Part shown: positions 1 through 6,864 of the stretch, one piece after another
Layout of the letters: every line of letters starts with the position of its first letter
Numbering within the stretch: position 1 is the stretch's first letter
Source: a virus
IMG/VR virus record: IMGVR_UViG_3300009128_001027
Coordinates: 1 to 21,744 of that record
Direction: 5' to 3' (one strand)
DNA length: 21,744 nucleotides
The notes under the pieces: model-generated
The model's input: only the letters and a program-made list of their open reading frames with translations
Told to the model about the DNA's origin: nothing
The model's database searches: none
Position numbers and translations under genes: made by a program

Positions 1-414
1 CACGCCGGAAACCCAAACAGTTGTGGAACGCTGACCACCGATGGACTTGCTGCGCGCCTCGACGTTCCCACCGCCCCCCTCGCCGTCTACGCCGGCCCCG
101 CCGAGGACATCGAGCCGCCACCGGACTGCAGCGGGGTGTACGTGTACCTGGATCCCCCGTACAAGGGCACCACAGGCTACGCGGCCAGCATGCCCCGCGA
201 GGTGGTGCTGGACGTGGCCCAGCGGTGGTCAGACGCTGGCGCGGTGGTGTGCGTGAGCGAGGCTGAGCCCCTGGAGCTGGACGGCTGGCACCACCTGGAC
301 ATCGCGAGCGCTCGCCAGGGGCAGAAACGCACGTTCAGCAAGCAACAGCGCGAGGTGCTGACGCTCAACCGCGAGCCCGCGCACCGCCCCGCTGAGCAGG
401 TGAGCCTGTTCTGA
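1..414 (+). CDS. D12-class (Dam-like) N6-adenine DNA methyltransferase, C-terminal part
   Basis: The reading frame is open from base 1, so the start lies upstream of the window; 137 codons remain before the TGA. The key motif is DPPY (in YLDPPYKGTTGY, about residues 51-62 of the visible part), the catalytic motif IV of amino-methyltransferases. The spacing and the following Gly/Thr/Tyr residues fit the D12 class, which transfers a methyl group from S-adenosylmethionine to N6 of adenine. The visible end (REVLTLNREP and the terminal VSLF) has the look of phage versions of this family. The N-terminal SAM-binding FxGxG region is not in the window. Phages use such enzymes to evade host restriction or to mark their own DNA; which applies here is not visible. 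A non-coding region with a strong hairpin follows. Confidence 0.75.
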   Translation, partial: HAGNPNSCGTLTTDGLAARLDVPTAPLAVYAGPAEDIEPPPDCSGVYVYLDPPYKGTTGYAASMPREVVLDVAQRWSDAGAVVCVSEAEPLELDGWHHLDIASARQGQKRTFSKQQREVLTLNREPAHRPAEQVSLF

Positions 415-452
415 GGCTTGCATCCTGGGGCCGAGCTGGCCCAGAATAGGAA

Positions 453-485
453 CGCCCCCGCGGCCAATGGCAGCACGCGGGGGCG
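453..485 (+). terminator. Strong GC hairpin, possible terminator without U-tract
   Basis: CGCCCCCGCG (453-462) and CGCGGGGGCG (476-485) are perfect 10-base complements around a 13-base loop that itself contains GCCAATGGC. It lies about 40 bases after the methyltransferase stop codon. No T-run follows (next bases AAAGGCAG), so intrinsic termination is uncertain; it could instead protect the 3' end of the message or belong to the DnaA-box region. Confidence 0.4.
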
Positions 486-506
486 AAAGGCAGAGTCAAT
501 GTCAGG

Positions 507-515
507 TTATCCACA
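507..515 (+). other. Perfect DnaA box (TTATCCACA)
   Basis: The nine bases TTATCCACA match the bacterial DnaA-box consensus exactly. I saw no second perfect copy nearby and no AT-rich unwinding element, so a complete oriC-like origin is not demonstrated. Two other findings make the box more meaningful: it lies in a hairpin-rich non-coding gap, and the phage encodes an O-like replication protein and a DnaC-like loader rather than a visible polymerase. Confidence 0.5.
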
Positions 516-540
516 GCTCACGCTCGAGTCAAGCCTGCAC

Positions 541-566
541 CGCTCCGCCTCAGACATAGCGGAGCG
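541..566. repeat. Inverted repeat, 8-bp arms
   Basis: CGCTCCGC (541-548) and GCGGAGCG (559-566) are perfect complements around a 10-base loop. It sits 26 bases after the DnaA box. It may be a hairpin in RNA or a site for a dimeric protein. Confidence 0.5.
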
Positions 567-599
567 TTGCAAGGTTCGCAGCCCGGTCTTCGCCCGCAT

Positions 600-771
600 A
601 CCCCTTACCCGGATGAGCCGCCTCCCCAGGCAGGACATGGGCACTGGCTCCCATGGCGGGCAAACACCCGTTGACACCTGGAACGCCGCCGAGCATTGCG
701 CAGCGGAACCGTGGGGAAGAACCCAAGCGGGGAGTTGTCCGATCCCCCAGAGGTAGAGCGGGGTAAGGGGT
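600..771. repeat. Long-range inverted repeat, 11-bp arms 150 bases apart
   Basis: ACCCCTTACCC (600-610) and GGGTAAGGGGT (761-771) are perfect reverse complements. The same 11-base word therefore occurs twice in opposite orientation inside the non-coding gap. This arrangement fits two binding sites for one protein, possibly by looping, or an origin element. The function is inferred only from the arrangement. Confidence 0.4.
671..699 (+). promoter_or_regulatory. Possible promoter for the HNH gene (consensus -35, weak -10)
   Basis: TTGACA at 671-676 is a perfect sigma-70 -35 hexamer. A 17-base spacer leads to CATTGC (694-699), a poor -10. It is the only TTGACA in the gap and is correctly oriented for the HNH gene at 829. 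Confidence 0.3.
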
Positions 772-776
772 GGAGC

Positions 777-788
777 CACACGCGTGTG
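777..788. promoter_or_regulatory. 12-bp perfect palindrome, operator candidate
   Basis: CACACGCGTGTG is self-complementary over all 12 bases and lies 41 bases before the HNH start codon. Such a dyad could be an operator. A second dyad follows (AGGAG at 800-804 with CTCCT at 813-817), close to the ribosome-binding region, and could affect translation of the HNH gene. Confidence 0.35.
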
Positions 789-828
789 TGCGTGTCCGCA
801 GGAGTAGGACATCTCCTGGGAGAGAGCT

Positions 829-1488
829 GTGCCCAGCAAGAAACGACGCCAGGACCGCAAGCGAAACAGGGCGCTGAACGACGCTCACAACCGCTGGCGC
901 AAGGGTGTGTATCGGCGGTACGGGGGGCGCTGCCAGGGGTGCGGGGCAACTCACCGCGTTCTGCACGCTCACCACCTGGAGAGCAAGGCCAAGCATCCAG
1001 AGCTGAGGTTCGACCCTGAGAACGGGGTGTGCTTGTGCGAGCGATGCCACTGGTGGTTTCACGAGATCTATGGGCCGAGCACGACCCGCGCGGAGTTCTT
1101 CCGGTTTCAGAACTCGATGGCTGAGCCGTACGCTGGGGAGCCATGGTCAGAGGCTGCGTACGAGTGCCTGCGGCACCAGGACCGCAACGAGGACGAGCAC
1201 CACCGCAGGGTGCGCCAGCTGCCGCTTGGGCCGCGCCAGCGTGAGGTGAGGGCGTACGAGACGCTGCGGGCACAGGCCCAGCAGCGTGGTGAGAAGCGGG
1301 CGCTGAACGTTGATCCTGCAACGGAAGAACGACGGCAGAAGGCCAAGCTGCAGGCCAAGCATCGAGCTGAGAAGCGCAAGCGACGGCGCGCGCGCAAGCG
1401 CCAGGAGCGAGCAGAGCAGGATGAGCGCTGTGAGGTGTTCACCCGCCGGATGCGGGAGCGCTACGAGGAGAGACGGGGAAGGCGCTGA
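829..1488 (+). CDS. HNH family endonuclease with basic C-terminal tail
   Basis: The 219-residue product carries an HNH (beta-beta-alpha-metal) nuclease core near its N-terminus. C35-x2-C38 and C70-x2-C73 form a zinc-binding pair. Between them are LHAHHLE (His 46-49) and N65, and WWFH (75-78) follows, giving the His-Asn-His order. Residues ~100-219 are very rich in Arg, Lys, Glu and Gln and probably form long charged helices that hold nucleic acid. The start is GTG at 829, with GGGAGA shortly before it. HNH proteins of phages act as homing endonucleases, in terminase-linked DNA cleavage or as nicking enzymes. This one is far from the terminase genes and stands alone between the DnaA-box region and the RavA-like cassette, so a freestanding mobile nuclease or a replication nickase are both possible. 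Confidence 0.8.
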   Translation: MPSKKRRQDRKRNRALNDAHNRWRKGVYRRYGGRCQGCGATHRVLHAHHLESKAKHPELRFDPENGVCLCERCHWWFHEIYGPSTTRAEFFRFQNSMAEPYAGEPWSEAAYECLRHQDRNEDEHHRRVRQLPLGPRQREVRAYETLRAQAQQRGEKRALNVDPATEERRQKAKLQAKHRAEKRKRRRARKRQERAEQDERCEVFTRRMRERYEERRGRR

Positions 1489-1496
1489 CCCCCCCC

Positions 1497-1526
1497 TTGC
1501 ACCCGTAACACAAGCCGTGCTAACGT
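1497..1526 (+). promoter_or_regulatory. Sigma-70-like promoter with extended -10 (copy 1)
   Basis: TTGCAC (1497-1502) is followed by an 18-base spacer and TAACGT (1521-1526). The TGC just before the -10 makes it an extended -10. It lies 9 bases after the HNH stop and 48 bases before the next start. Nearly the same promoter recurs at 12479-12508, which supports its being real. Confidence 0.7.
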
Positions 1527-1533
1527 GAGCGCT

Positions 1534-1555
1534 GGTGTGCACCTGAACGCACACC
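1534..1555 (+). promoter_or_regulatory. Leader hairpin before the RavA-like cassette
   Basis: GGTGTGC (1534-1540) pairs perfectly with GCACACC (1549-1555) around an 8-base loop, just after the predicted transcription start and before the GCAGCGAAGGAG ribosome-binding site. The related leader at ~12514-12530 shares TGTGCACC but has a shorter stem. It may stabilise the 5' end of the message. Confidence 0.45.
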
Positions 1556-1573
1556 GCAGCGAAGGAGCATGGC

Positions 1574-2515
1574 ATGACCCCCCGAGACACGAACGAGCTG
1601 ATCACCACCCTGGAGAGCAACGCGGGCCAGCTGCCCGTGCTGGGCTTCATGGTGTACTGGACCCTGCAGCAGGTGCGCGAGCCTGACGCCAAGGCCAAGG
1701 CGGACTGGAAGGACGCGGGCCTGGACGAGGCGTTCACCCCCAAGGCCCCCAGCGACGTGGGCGCGTACAAGCGCGCCAGCCGCACCGCGATCCGCACCAT
1801 GACCGAGGCCACCAGCGGTGTGCAGATCAAGCGCGCTGTCATGAACAGCGAGCGCATCGAGGACGTGGTGTACAGGTACAAGCCGGTGGTCGGGCTGGAC
1901 GACGTGGTGCGGCACAAGTTCACGGAGAGCGCGCGGGTGACCTTCTGGCGTGCCACGGGGAACGCGGACGTGGACGGTGACGCCAGCGACGCAGCCGCCC
2001 AGGCGGTGCTGCAGCAGTACGGGCACCACCGCGGGCACGTGACGACCCACGACGGCACCCTGTGCGTGGGCGAGGCTGTCAAGCGCATGCTGGGGGGCGT
2101 GGCGCTCCGCAGCACGGGTGGGATCTACTTCATCCCCAGCGAGCGTGTGGACGAGCTGGAGGCCCTGCAGAGCGTGGTGGAGCGCTGGGGTGACAGCGAG
2201 CTGTACATGGTCCCCCTGTACGACACCAGCGAGGCCCGCAGGGGCGTCAAGGCGTCAGCCACGGCGAGCTTCAGGGCTGAGCTGGAGCGCGTGCGCAGCG
2301 AGGCGAGCGCGTACCGCGAGCGGCTGGAGGACGCGGACGAGGGCAACCCCCAGGCAGCGACCATCGCGCAGCGGCTGGAGGTGCTGCTGGACATCGAGGG
2401 GCGCGGGGAGGTGTTCGCGGACATGCTGGAGCTGAGCCGCGAGGACATGCTGGGCGACCTGGACGAGGTGCGGACCGAGATCAACGCGCTGGTGCAGATG
2501 GCGGGGGGTGAGTGA
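1574..2515 (+). CDS. Unknown protein, first gene of the RavA/ViaA-like cassette (possibly DUF6744-like)
   Basis: The product has 313 residues. I do not recognise it with certainty. The N-terminal part (LGFMVYWTLQQV, later SDVGAYKRASRTA) recalls the phage family DUF6744, but that is a memory-based guess. Residues ~155-185 contain a GGIYFIPSERVDELEAL stretch that looks like a beta-hairpin followed by a helix. The last third (from ~residue 220) is strongly helical and charged, probably coiled coil, and is a candidate contact with the ATPase. The start ATG follows GCAGCGAAGGAG with good spacing. It is the first gene after a clear promoter, and its stop is one base from the ATG of the AAA+ gene. 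The tight coupling suggests that the three products work together. No catalytic motif is visible; an adaptor or substrate role is inference. Confidence 0.7.
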   Translation: MTPRDTNELITTLESNAGQLPVLGFMVYWTLQQVREPDAKAKADWKDAGLDEAFTPKAPSDVGAYKRASRTAIRTMTEATSGVQIKRAVMNSERIEDVVYRYKPVVGLDDVVRHKFTESARVTFWRATGNADVDGDASDAAAQAVLQQYGHHRGHVTTHDGTLCVGEAVKRMLGGVALRSTGGIYFIPSERVDELEALQSVVERWGDSELYMVPLYDTSEARRGVKASATASFRAELERVRSEASAYRERLEDADEGNPQAATIAQRLEVLLDIEGRGEVFADMLELSREDMLGDLDEVRTEINALVQMAGGE

Positions 2516-2516
2516 C

Positions 2517-3647
2517 ATGGCGACCGCACGCAAGATCAAGGCGCAGAGCGCTCACGAGGCGCTGACCCAGCTGGTGGACGAGCTGAACGCGAGCGTGCTG
2601 GAGCGCGCTGGGGTGGTGCAGCCCATGGTGGCCGCGCTGATCGCCCAGGAACACGTGCTGCTGCTGGGGCTCCCTGGTACGGCCAAGTCCATGATCGCCC
2701 GCAAGCTGGCCGAGGCGCTCAGCGGTACGTACTTCGAGTTGCTGCTGGGGAAGTTCACGGTGCCGGAGGAGGTGTGGGGCCCCGTGAGCGTGAGCGGGCT
2801 GCAGCAGGACAGGTACGAGCGGGTGGGCGCGGGCAAGATGCAGGAGGCGCAGTACGTGGTGCTGGACGAGATTTTCAAGAGCAGCAGCGCCCTGCTCAAC
2901 TCGTTCCTGGCAGCGATCAACGAGCGGATCTACCACGACGGCACCAGGGGCCCCGTGAGGCTGCCCCTGGAGATGGTGGTGGCAGCCAGCAACGAGCTGC
3001 CCCAGGAGGAGGGGCTGGAGGCGCTGTACGACCGATTCCTGGTGCGGATCGAGGTGAAGCCCCTGCGCGAGGACGCATCGTTCGAGGCGCTGCTGCAGCG
3101 CCCCCCGTGCAAGCGGCTCAGCAAGGTCACCGAGCAGCAGCTGGCGGACGCTCGCCAGCAGGCGGCGGCGCTCCCCCTGTCCAAGGGGCTCACCAGCACG
3201 CTGGCCAGCCTGCGTCGCAAGGTGCAGCAGAAGGGCGTGTACGTCAGCGACCGGCGCTGGCTGCAGGCGCTCGGGTACCTGCGCGCGGTGGCGTGGCTCC
3301 AGGGGTTCGCTGAGGTGAGTGATGACCAGCTGGAGGCCCTGAAGGACTGCCTGTGGGATGCCCCCGAGCAGCGGGCTGAGATCGTCGGGTGCATCATGAG
3401 TGTGGCCAACCCCCAGGGCATGAAGGCCCAGGAGCTGGCGGACGCAGCTGAGGCCAAGCGCCAGGAGGTGATCAACGGCGGTTCCAGCGAGCAGCTGGTG
3501 ATGGCGGGTGTGGAGCTGAAGCGGCTCGCGGCTGAGATCGCCAAGCTGGAGCAGAGCAACCCCAGCGTGGCCAAGGCGCACCAGCAGGTGGTGTCCACGC
3601 GGAAGGAGATCCTGCGGGCTCTGAACAAGCTGGCGGGGGCGGACTGA
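2517..3647 (+). CDS. RavA/MoxR-family AAA+ ATPase
   Basis: This 376-residue AAA+ ATPase has Walker A GLPGTAKS (51-58), Walker B VVLDE (114-118), sensor-1 Asn in AASNELP (about 159) and an arginine finger in LYDRFLVR (173). GKFTVPEEVWGPVS (78-91) is typical of the RavA branch of the MoxR clade. The C-terminal third has a helical lid and a long Ala/Glu/Lys-rich helix. MoxR proteins are ring-forming chaperone-like ATPases that act with a VWA partner to remodel or insert cofactors into target complexes; RavA is shorter here than the cellular protein (roughly 500 residues). ATG 2517 is preferred to the upstream GTG at 2508 because it follows GGGGTGAG at a workable distance. The gene ends in TGATG, overlapping the VWA gene start, so the two are translationally coupled. 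Confidence 0.9.
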   Translation: MATARKIKAQSAHEALTQLVDELNASVLERAGVVQPMVAALIAQEHVLLLGLPGTAKSMIARKLAEALSGTYFELLLGKFTVPEEVWGPVSVSGLQQDRYERVGAGKMQEAQYVVLDEIFKSSSALLNSFLAAINERIYHDGTRGPVRLPLEMVVAASNELPQEEGLEALYDRFLVRIEVKPLREDASFEALLQRPPCKRLSKVTEQQLADARQQAAALPLSKGLTSTLASLRRKVQQKGVYVSDRRWLQALGYLRAVAWLQGFAEVSDDQLEALKDCLWDAPEQRAEIVGCIMSVANPQGMKAQELADAAEAKRQEVINGGSSEQLVMAGVELKRLAAEIAKLEQSNPSVAKAHQQVVSTRKEILRALNKLAGAD

Positions 3648-5191
3648 TGCCCCGCACCATCAATCCCGCACACGCGGCCAAGGTCCAGAAGGCCCGCAAG
3701 CGGATCACGGGCGCCAAGGCCCGCGCGCTGCGCATGGCCGAGCAGCTGGGGGACGGGCTCCGCTGGCGCGACAACCTCACCCACAAGGTAGACGGCTGGG
3801 CGCGGTATATCTGGCGCGAGCGCGGGCACAGTGACGAGCAGTGGGTGGCCGAGGGGCAGGACCGCAAGATCCCAGGGTGGGAGCAGTTCAGCCGCGAGAT
3901 GTTCGCTGACCTGCTGGCTGGCCAGGGCAAGCTCCAGGAGCTGCCCGAGGACGATCAGCCCGCGAGCGCTGGCTGGGCCCGCGAGGCGCACCGCCAGCTG
4001 GACGAGGTGGGCGAGTACCAGCAGCTGCGCGAGGTGTGCAACGACGATCCCGAATGGGCCGCGGTAGGCGCGCGCAGGGTGGCCAAGGCGATCCGGCGCA
4101 AGCTGCAGCCAGAGTGCACCACTGACCCCGAGGCTCTGCGCGAGCTGGCCGAGGCGGTGCGTGAGAGAGGCGAGCGCCCCACAGCCAACCACCTGGAGAG
4201 CATGGCCCAGGAGCAGCAGGAGGCCGCTGAGCGCGATGCAGAGCGCCAGGGCGAGCAAGGGGCTGCCGTGAGGGTTGCCGTGCGTGAGGCAGCGGCTGAG
4301 GCGGCTCAGACGGTGGAGCAGGGGCAGCAGCTCCTGGGCATGCTGGGCCATGGCATGGGCACCGCTGAGCTGGGCCGCAGCGACGAGGGCATGGAGCTGA
4401 AGCGTCAGGTGGCCGAGCTGCTCACCACCCGCCCTGACCTGCAGGAGATCGTGGAGCTGGCTGGACGGCTGCAGGCCGCTGGCGGGCAGGCCCGCATGGA
4501 GAAGATCCGGACCCACGCTGGCGCGGTGGTGGACGTGACGCGCGGTGCTGACGTGGCGCGCCTGTGCCCTGGTGAGCTGGCGCGGCTGGCCACCCCTGAG
4601 CTGGCGCCAACCCTCATGCGTGACATCGTGGAGCGTCAGGCAGCGTGTTACGAAATGGAGGGCGAGCAGCAGGCTGACCGCGGCCCGATCGTGCTGCTGG
4701 TGGACTGCAGCAGCTCCATGGCTGGGCAGCGCCAGAGCTGGGCCATGGGCGCGGTGCTGGCCGTGTACAACATGGCCCGCAGGGACAAGCGCGTGTTGGC
4801 AATCGGCCACTACAACAGCAGCCTGACGGATTTCGGATTCTACGCCCCGCCCGCGTACGGGAACGGCGCGGTGCTGGACGAGCTGATGGTGGGTGCCAGC
4901 GGGGGCACGAACCTGGGCGCTGCCATGCGCGAGTGTGAGGAGCACGTGGACCGCGAGCGCGAGCTGGACGCGGCTGACTACCTCGTGATCACCGATGGCC
5001 AGGACAGCCGCCCCAGCTCGCTGGAGCAGGTGACGGCCGCTGGCCGCAGCGTGTGGGGGGTGTTCATCCAATGCGGCGCGCCGGACTGGGCTGGTGACCT
5101 GGACGGGTACTGTGAGATCAACGATGCGCAGGTGCGGACGGGGGACGATTCCGAGGCCGCCAAGCTGATGCTGAGCGGGGCGCTGAGCTAA
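3647..5191 (+). CDS. ViaA-like von Willebrand factor A (VWA) domain protein
   Basis: The 514-residue protein has a helical N-terminal two thirds and a C-terminal VWA domain. The metal-ion-dependent adhesion site is complete: DCSSSM (D353, S355, S357), the Thr of GGTN (421) and the Asp of ITDGQD (450). The linker before it (CPGELARLATPEL and RDIVERQAACYEMEG) closely recalls ViaA, the partner of RavA. A Gln/Glu/Ala-rich helix spans about 185-230. In cells, such proteins bind the MoxR ATPase and direct it to substrates through the metal site. Its start overlaps the ATPase stop by one base. The next promoter begins right after its stop, so the cassette ends here. What it acts on in a phage is not known to me. 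Confidence 0.88.
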   Translation: MPRTINPAHAAKVQKARKRITGAKARALRMAEQLGDGLRWRDNLTHKVDGWARYIWRERGHSDEQWVAEGQDRKIPGWEQFSREMFADLLAGQGKLQELPEDDQPASAGWAREAHRQLDEVGEYQQLREVCNDDPEWAAVGARRVAKAIRRKLQPECTTDPEALRELAEAVRERGERPTANHLESMAQEQQEAAERDAERQGEQGAAVRVAVREAAAEAAQTVEQGQQLLGMLGHGMGTAELGRSDEGMELKRQVAELLTTRPDLQEIVELAGRLQAAGGQARMEKIRTHAGAVVDVTRGADVARLCPGELARLATPELAPTLMRDIVERQAACYEMEGEQQADRGPIVLLVDCSSSMAGQRQSWAMGAVLAVYNMARRDKRVLAIGHYNSSLTDFGFYAPPAYGNGAVLDELMVGASGGTNLGAAMRECEEHVDRERELDAADYLVITDGQDSRPSSLEQVTAAGRSVWGVFIQCGAPDWAGDLDGYCEINDAQVRTGDDSEAAKLMLSGALS

Positions 5192-5192
5192 C

Positions 5193-5231
5193 TTGACGGC
5201 TGCACGCCCCTTGATATATCCCTGGTATACC
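5193..5231 (+). promoter_or_regulatory. Promoter and operator-like palindrome before the HTH regulator
   Basis: TTGACG (5193-5198), 16 bases, then TATATC (5215-5220) form a plausible sigma-70 promoter in an unusually AT-rich patch. The perfect palindrome GGTATACC (5224-5231) covers the expected transcription start. The next gene encodes a small HTH protein, so autorepression at this dyad is a reasonable inference. Confidence 0.55.
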
Positions 5232-5253
5232 TGTGACACGGGAGACGAATTTC

Positions 5254-5565
5254 ATGGTTGGAAAAAAGACAGCTGGACCGAAACCGCACGCTGGACCGCA
5301 CCGCGTGCATATCGAGCGCACCACCACCGAGCGCCTGGGGTTCGTGTACGACCTGCGCAAGCGCGTGTTCAGAGCGCTCCAGAAACAGGGGCTCACCCTG
5401 CACGACCTGGGCAAGGCCCTGGGGTGCTCGCACATGACGGCGGGCCGCAGGCTCCACGCACGCACCATGGAGGAGCCCGAGGCTCGCGCCATCTGTGAGC
5501 TGGTGGGGCTCGATCTGGACGAGATGATGAAACCCCCGACAGGGGCTGACGCGGGCAGCAGGTAG
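5254..5565 (+). CDS. Small helix-turn-helix DNA-binding regulator
   Basis: The product has 103 residues. After a basic, Pro/His-rich N-terminus, the region QGLTLHDLGKALGCSHMTAGRRL (about residues 45-67) has the spacing and residues of a Cro/CI (XRE)-type helix-turn-helix, followed by EARAICELVGLDLDEMM, the usual supporting helix. ATG 5254 is chosen over the in-frame GTG 5233 because GGGAGA lies at the right distance and because the predicted transcription start falls near 5227. It is the first gene of the long replication and recombination operon and has its own promoter with a palindrome on the start point, so it probably regulates this operon. It is too short for a CI-type repressor with a cleavage domain, so a Cro-like role is likelier. 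Confidence 0.72.
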   Translation: MVGKKTAGPKPHAGPHRVHIERTTTERLGFVYDLRKRVFRALQKQGLTLHDLGKALGCSHMTAGRRLHARTMEEPEARAICELVGLDLDEMMKPPTGADAGSR

Positions 5566-5600
5566 GCTGGCCGCAATACGAACAGCGAAGGAGACACCCC

Positions 5601-6848
5601 GTGACCCTGCACAACCTCAACCTGGGGGGCGACCCCCGCACCATCCAGGTGCTGAGCTACAGCCAGATCAGCACGTTCATCAGCTGCCCGTACAAGTGGC
5701 TGGTGAGCTACGTGCTGGGGGTGACGAGCCCCCCGCCCCGCCCGCTGCCCATGGCGTACGGTTCCCTGATACACACCCTGCGCGAGGAGCTGAGCCGCGA
5801 GCGCACCAGCCCCCCCGAGGTGGAGCGCCTGATCGGTGAGTGGATGGGTGGCTGGCTCAGCGAGGCCCAGGACGCAGCTGACGACCACCTGAGCCCCTTC
5901 AGCGATCCGCGCCTGCTGGAGGACACCAGCACGCTCCACGAGCTGGGCAACTGCGCGCGCTGGTGGGCTGACACGTACCAGCTGATGCGACGCGAGAACC
6001 CCCTCACGTACATCGCCCTGGAGCAGCCCGTGCTGGTGCGCATGCGCGACAGCCTGGGGCGCCCCCGCGGTGACCTGTGGGTGCAGGCCATCCTGGACGG
6101 GCTGGGGATCAACGATTTCGGTGAGGTGGAGCTGGAGGAGGTGAAGACCAGCGGGGAGCGCTCGCTGCCGAAGTATCAGACCAAGCTGGACGGCGACCTG
6201 CAGGTGCCGCTGTACGCGCGCATCCTGAGATACGTGCTACCGCCCAACCTCACCCCCCGCAGGGCGGTGTACGAGTGCGCGCGGCGCGCCATGCCCAAGC
6301 GCCCCAAGGTGGTGGGCAAGGGAACGGAGAAGCAGCCGTACAGGCTCAGCACGGCCAAGTGTGACACCGACAGGCGCACCGCCGAGGAAGTGATCGTGGG
6401 CAACGGGCTGGACCTGAACGCGCACGTGGGGTACCTCGCCAACCTCCCAGGCACCGAGGCGTTCCTGGCGCGGTTCAGCTACGACGTGCCCCACGCTCAG
6501 GCGCTGGAGAGCGAGCGCACGGTGGTCCAGGTGGCGCGGGCCATGCGCGCGGTGCGGCGCAATCCCTTGCTGGCGTGGCGGAACACCCTGCAGTGCAGCA
6601 ACTGGGGTTGCCAGTACAAGCGGGTCTGCTGGGCCCGTGGGCGTACCCCGCTCACCGCTCAGACGTACCTGGACGCGGGGTACACCACACGCCCCCAGCG
6701 CACCATCACTGACACAGAAAAGCCGTTTCTGGTGGAGGCTGGCGCTGCTGAGCAGCTGCGGGCCGCGGGTGTGTTCTGCACCACTGCTCAGGAGCTGGTG
6801 AACCACGAGATGCTGTACGGCGACGTACCCGACAGCACGCCCTTCTGA
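5601..6848 (+). CDS. PD-(D/E)XK nuclease, RecB/AddB/Cas4-like, with Fe-S-type cysteines
   Basis: This 415-residue protein opens with LSYSQISTFISCPYKW (18-33), the usual start of RecB-family nuclease domains, and has MAYGSLIHTL (51-60). The metal site is LDG (D166) plus ELEEVKTSG (E180-V-K182), and QVPLY (201-205) is the QxxxY motif. C29 and the late cluster C332, C337 and C343 (in CSNWGCQYKRVC) match the four cysteines that hold a 4Fe-4S cluster in AddB and Cas4 proteins. It probably trims DNA ends during recombination or replication. The start is GTG 5601 after GCGAAGGAG. Its position upstream of the Sak4-like and SSB-like genes suggests that it supplies single strands for annealing, as an exonuclease does in phage recombination modules. 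A Cas4-like role in adaptation is unlikely without CRISPR genes. Confidence 0.83.
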   Translation: MTLHNLNLGGDPRTIQVLSYSQISTFISCPYKWLVSYVLGVTSPPPRPLPMAYGSLIHTLREELSRERTSPPEVERLIGEWMGGWLSEAQDAADDHLSPFSDPRLLEDTSTLHELGNCARWWADTYQLMRRENPLTYIALEQPVLVRMRDSLGRPRGDLWVQAILDGLGINDFGEVELEEVKTSGERSLPKYQTKLDGDLQVPLYARILRYVLPPNLTPRRAVYECARRAMPKRPKVVGKGTEKQPYRLSTAKCDTDRRTAEEVIVGNGLDLNAHVGYLANLPGTEAFLARFSYDVPHAQALESERTVVQVARAMRAVRRNPLLAWRNTLQCSNWGCQYKRVCWARGRTPLTAQTYLDAGYTTRPQRTITDTEKPFLVEAGAAEQLRAAGVFCTTAQELVNHEMLYGDVPDSTPF

Positions 6849-6864
6849 GGGGCTGGAGAGAACC

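Larger units (their letters stand above)
415..828. other. Non-coding, hairpin-rich region with a DnaA box (origin or control region candidate)
   Basis: This 414-base gap is the longest stretch without a convincing gene. It holds a 10-base-pair GC hairpin (453-485), a perfect DnaA box (507-515), an 8-base-pair hairpin (541-566), a pair of 11-base inverted repeats 150 bases apart (600-610 and 761-771), a perfect TTGACA hexamer (671-676), a 12-base perfect palindrome (777-788) and a small hairpin beside the start of the next gene (800-817). An open frame crosses part of it but has no ribosome-binding site and poor codon bias. The combination fits a replication origin or a densely regulated intergenic region; it is inference from elements seen in the sequence. 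Confidence 0.5.

Noticed and set aside
418-756. 112-codon + strand frame in the non-coding gap
   Set aside because: No ribosome-binding site, mixed codon bias, and it covers perfect hairpins and the DnaA box; I treat the region as non-coding.
3647-5191. CobT (cobaltochelatase) naming for the VWA gene and CobS for the ATPase
   Set aside because: The pair superficially fits CobS/CobT, but the GKFTVPEEVWGPVS segment of the ATPase and the CPGELARLATPEL linker of the VWA protein are closer to RavA/ViaA. No cobalamin genes are present.
2930-5239. 769-codon open frame on the - strand opposite the ATPase and VWA genes
   Set aside because: It is the antisense shadow of high-GC coding sequence: no ribosome-binding site, a His/Leu/Ala/Arg-rich low-complexity product, no motif, and the + strand carries clear domain proteins.
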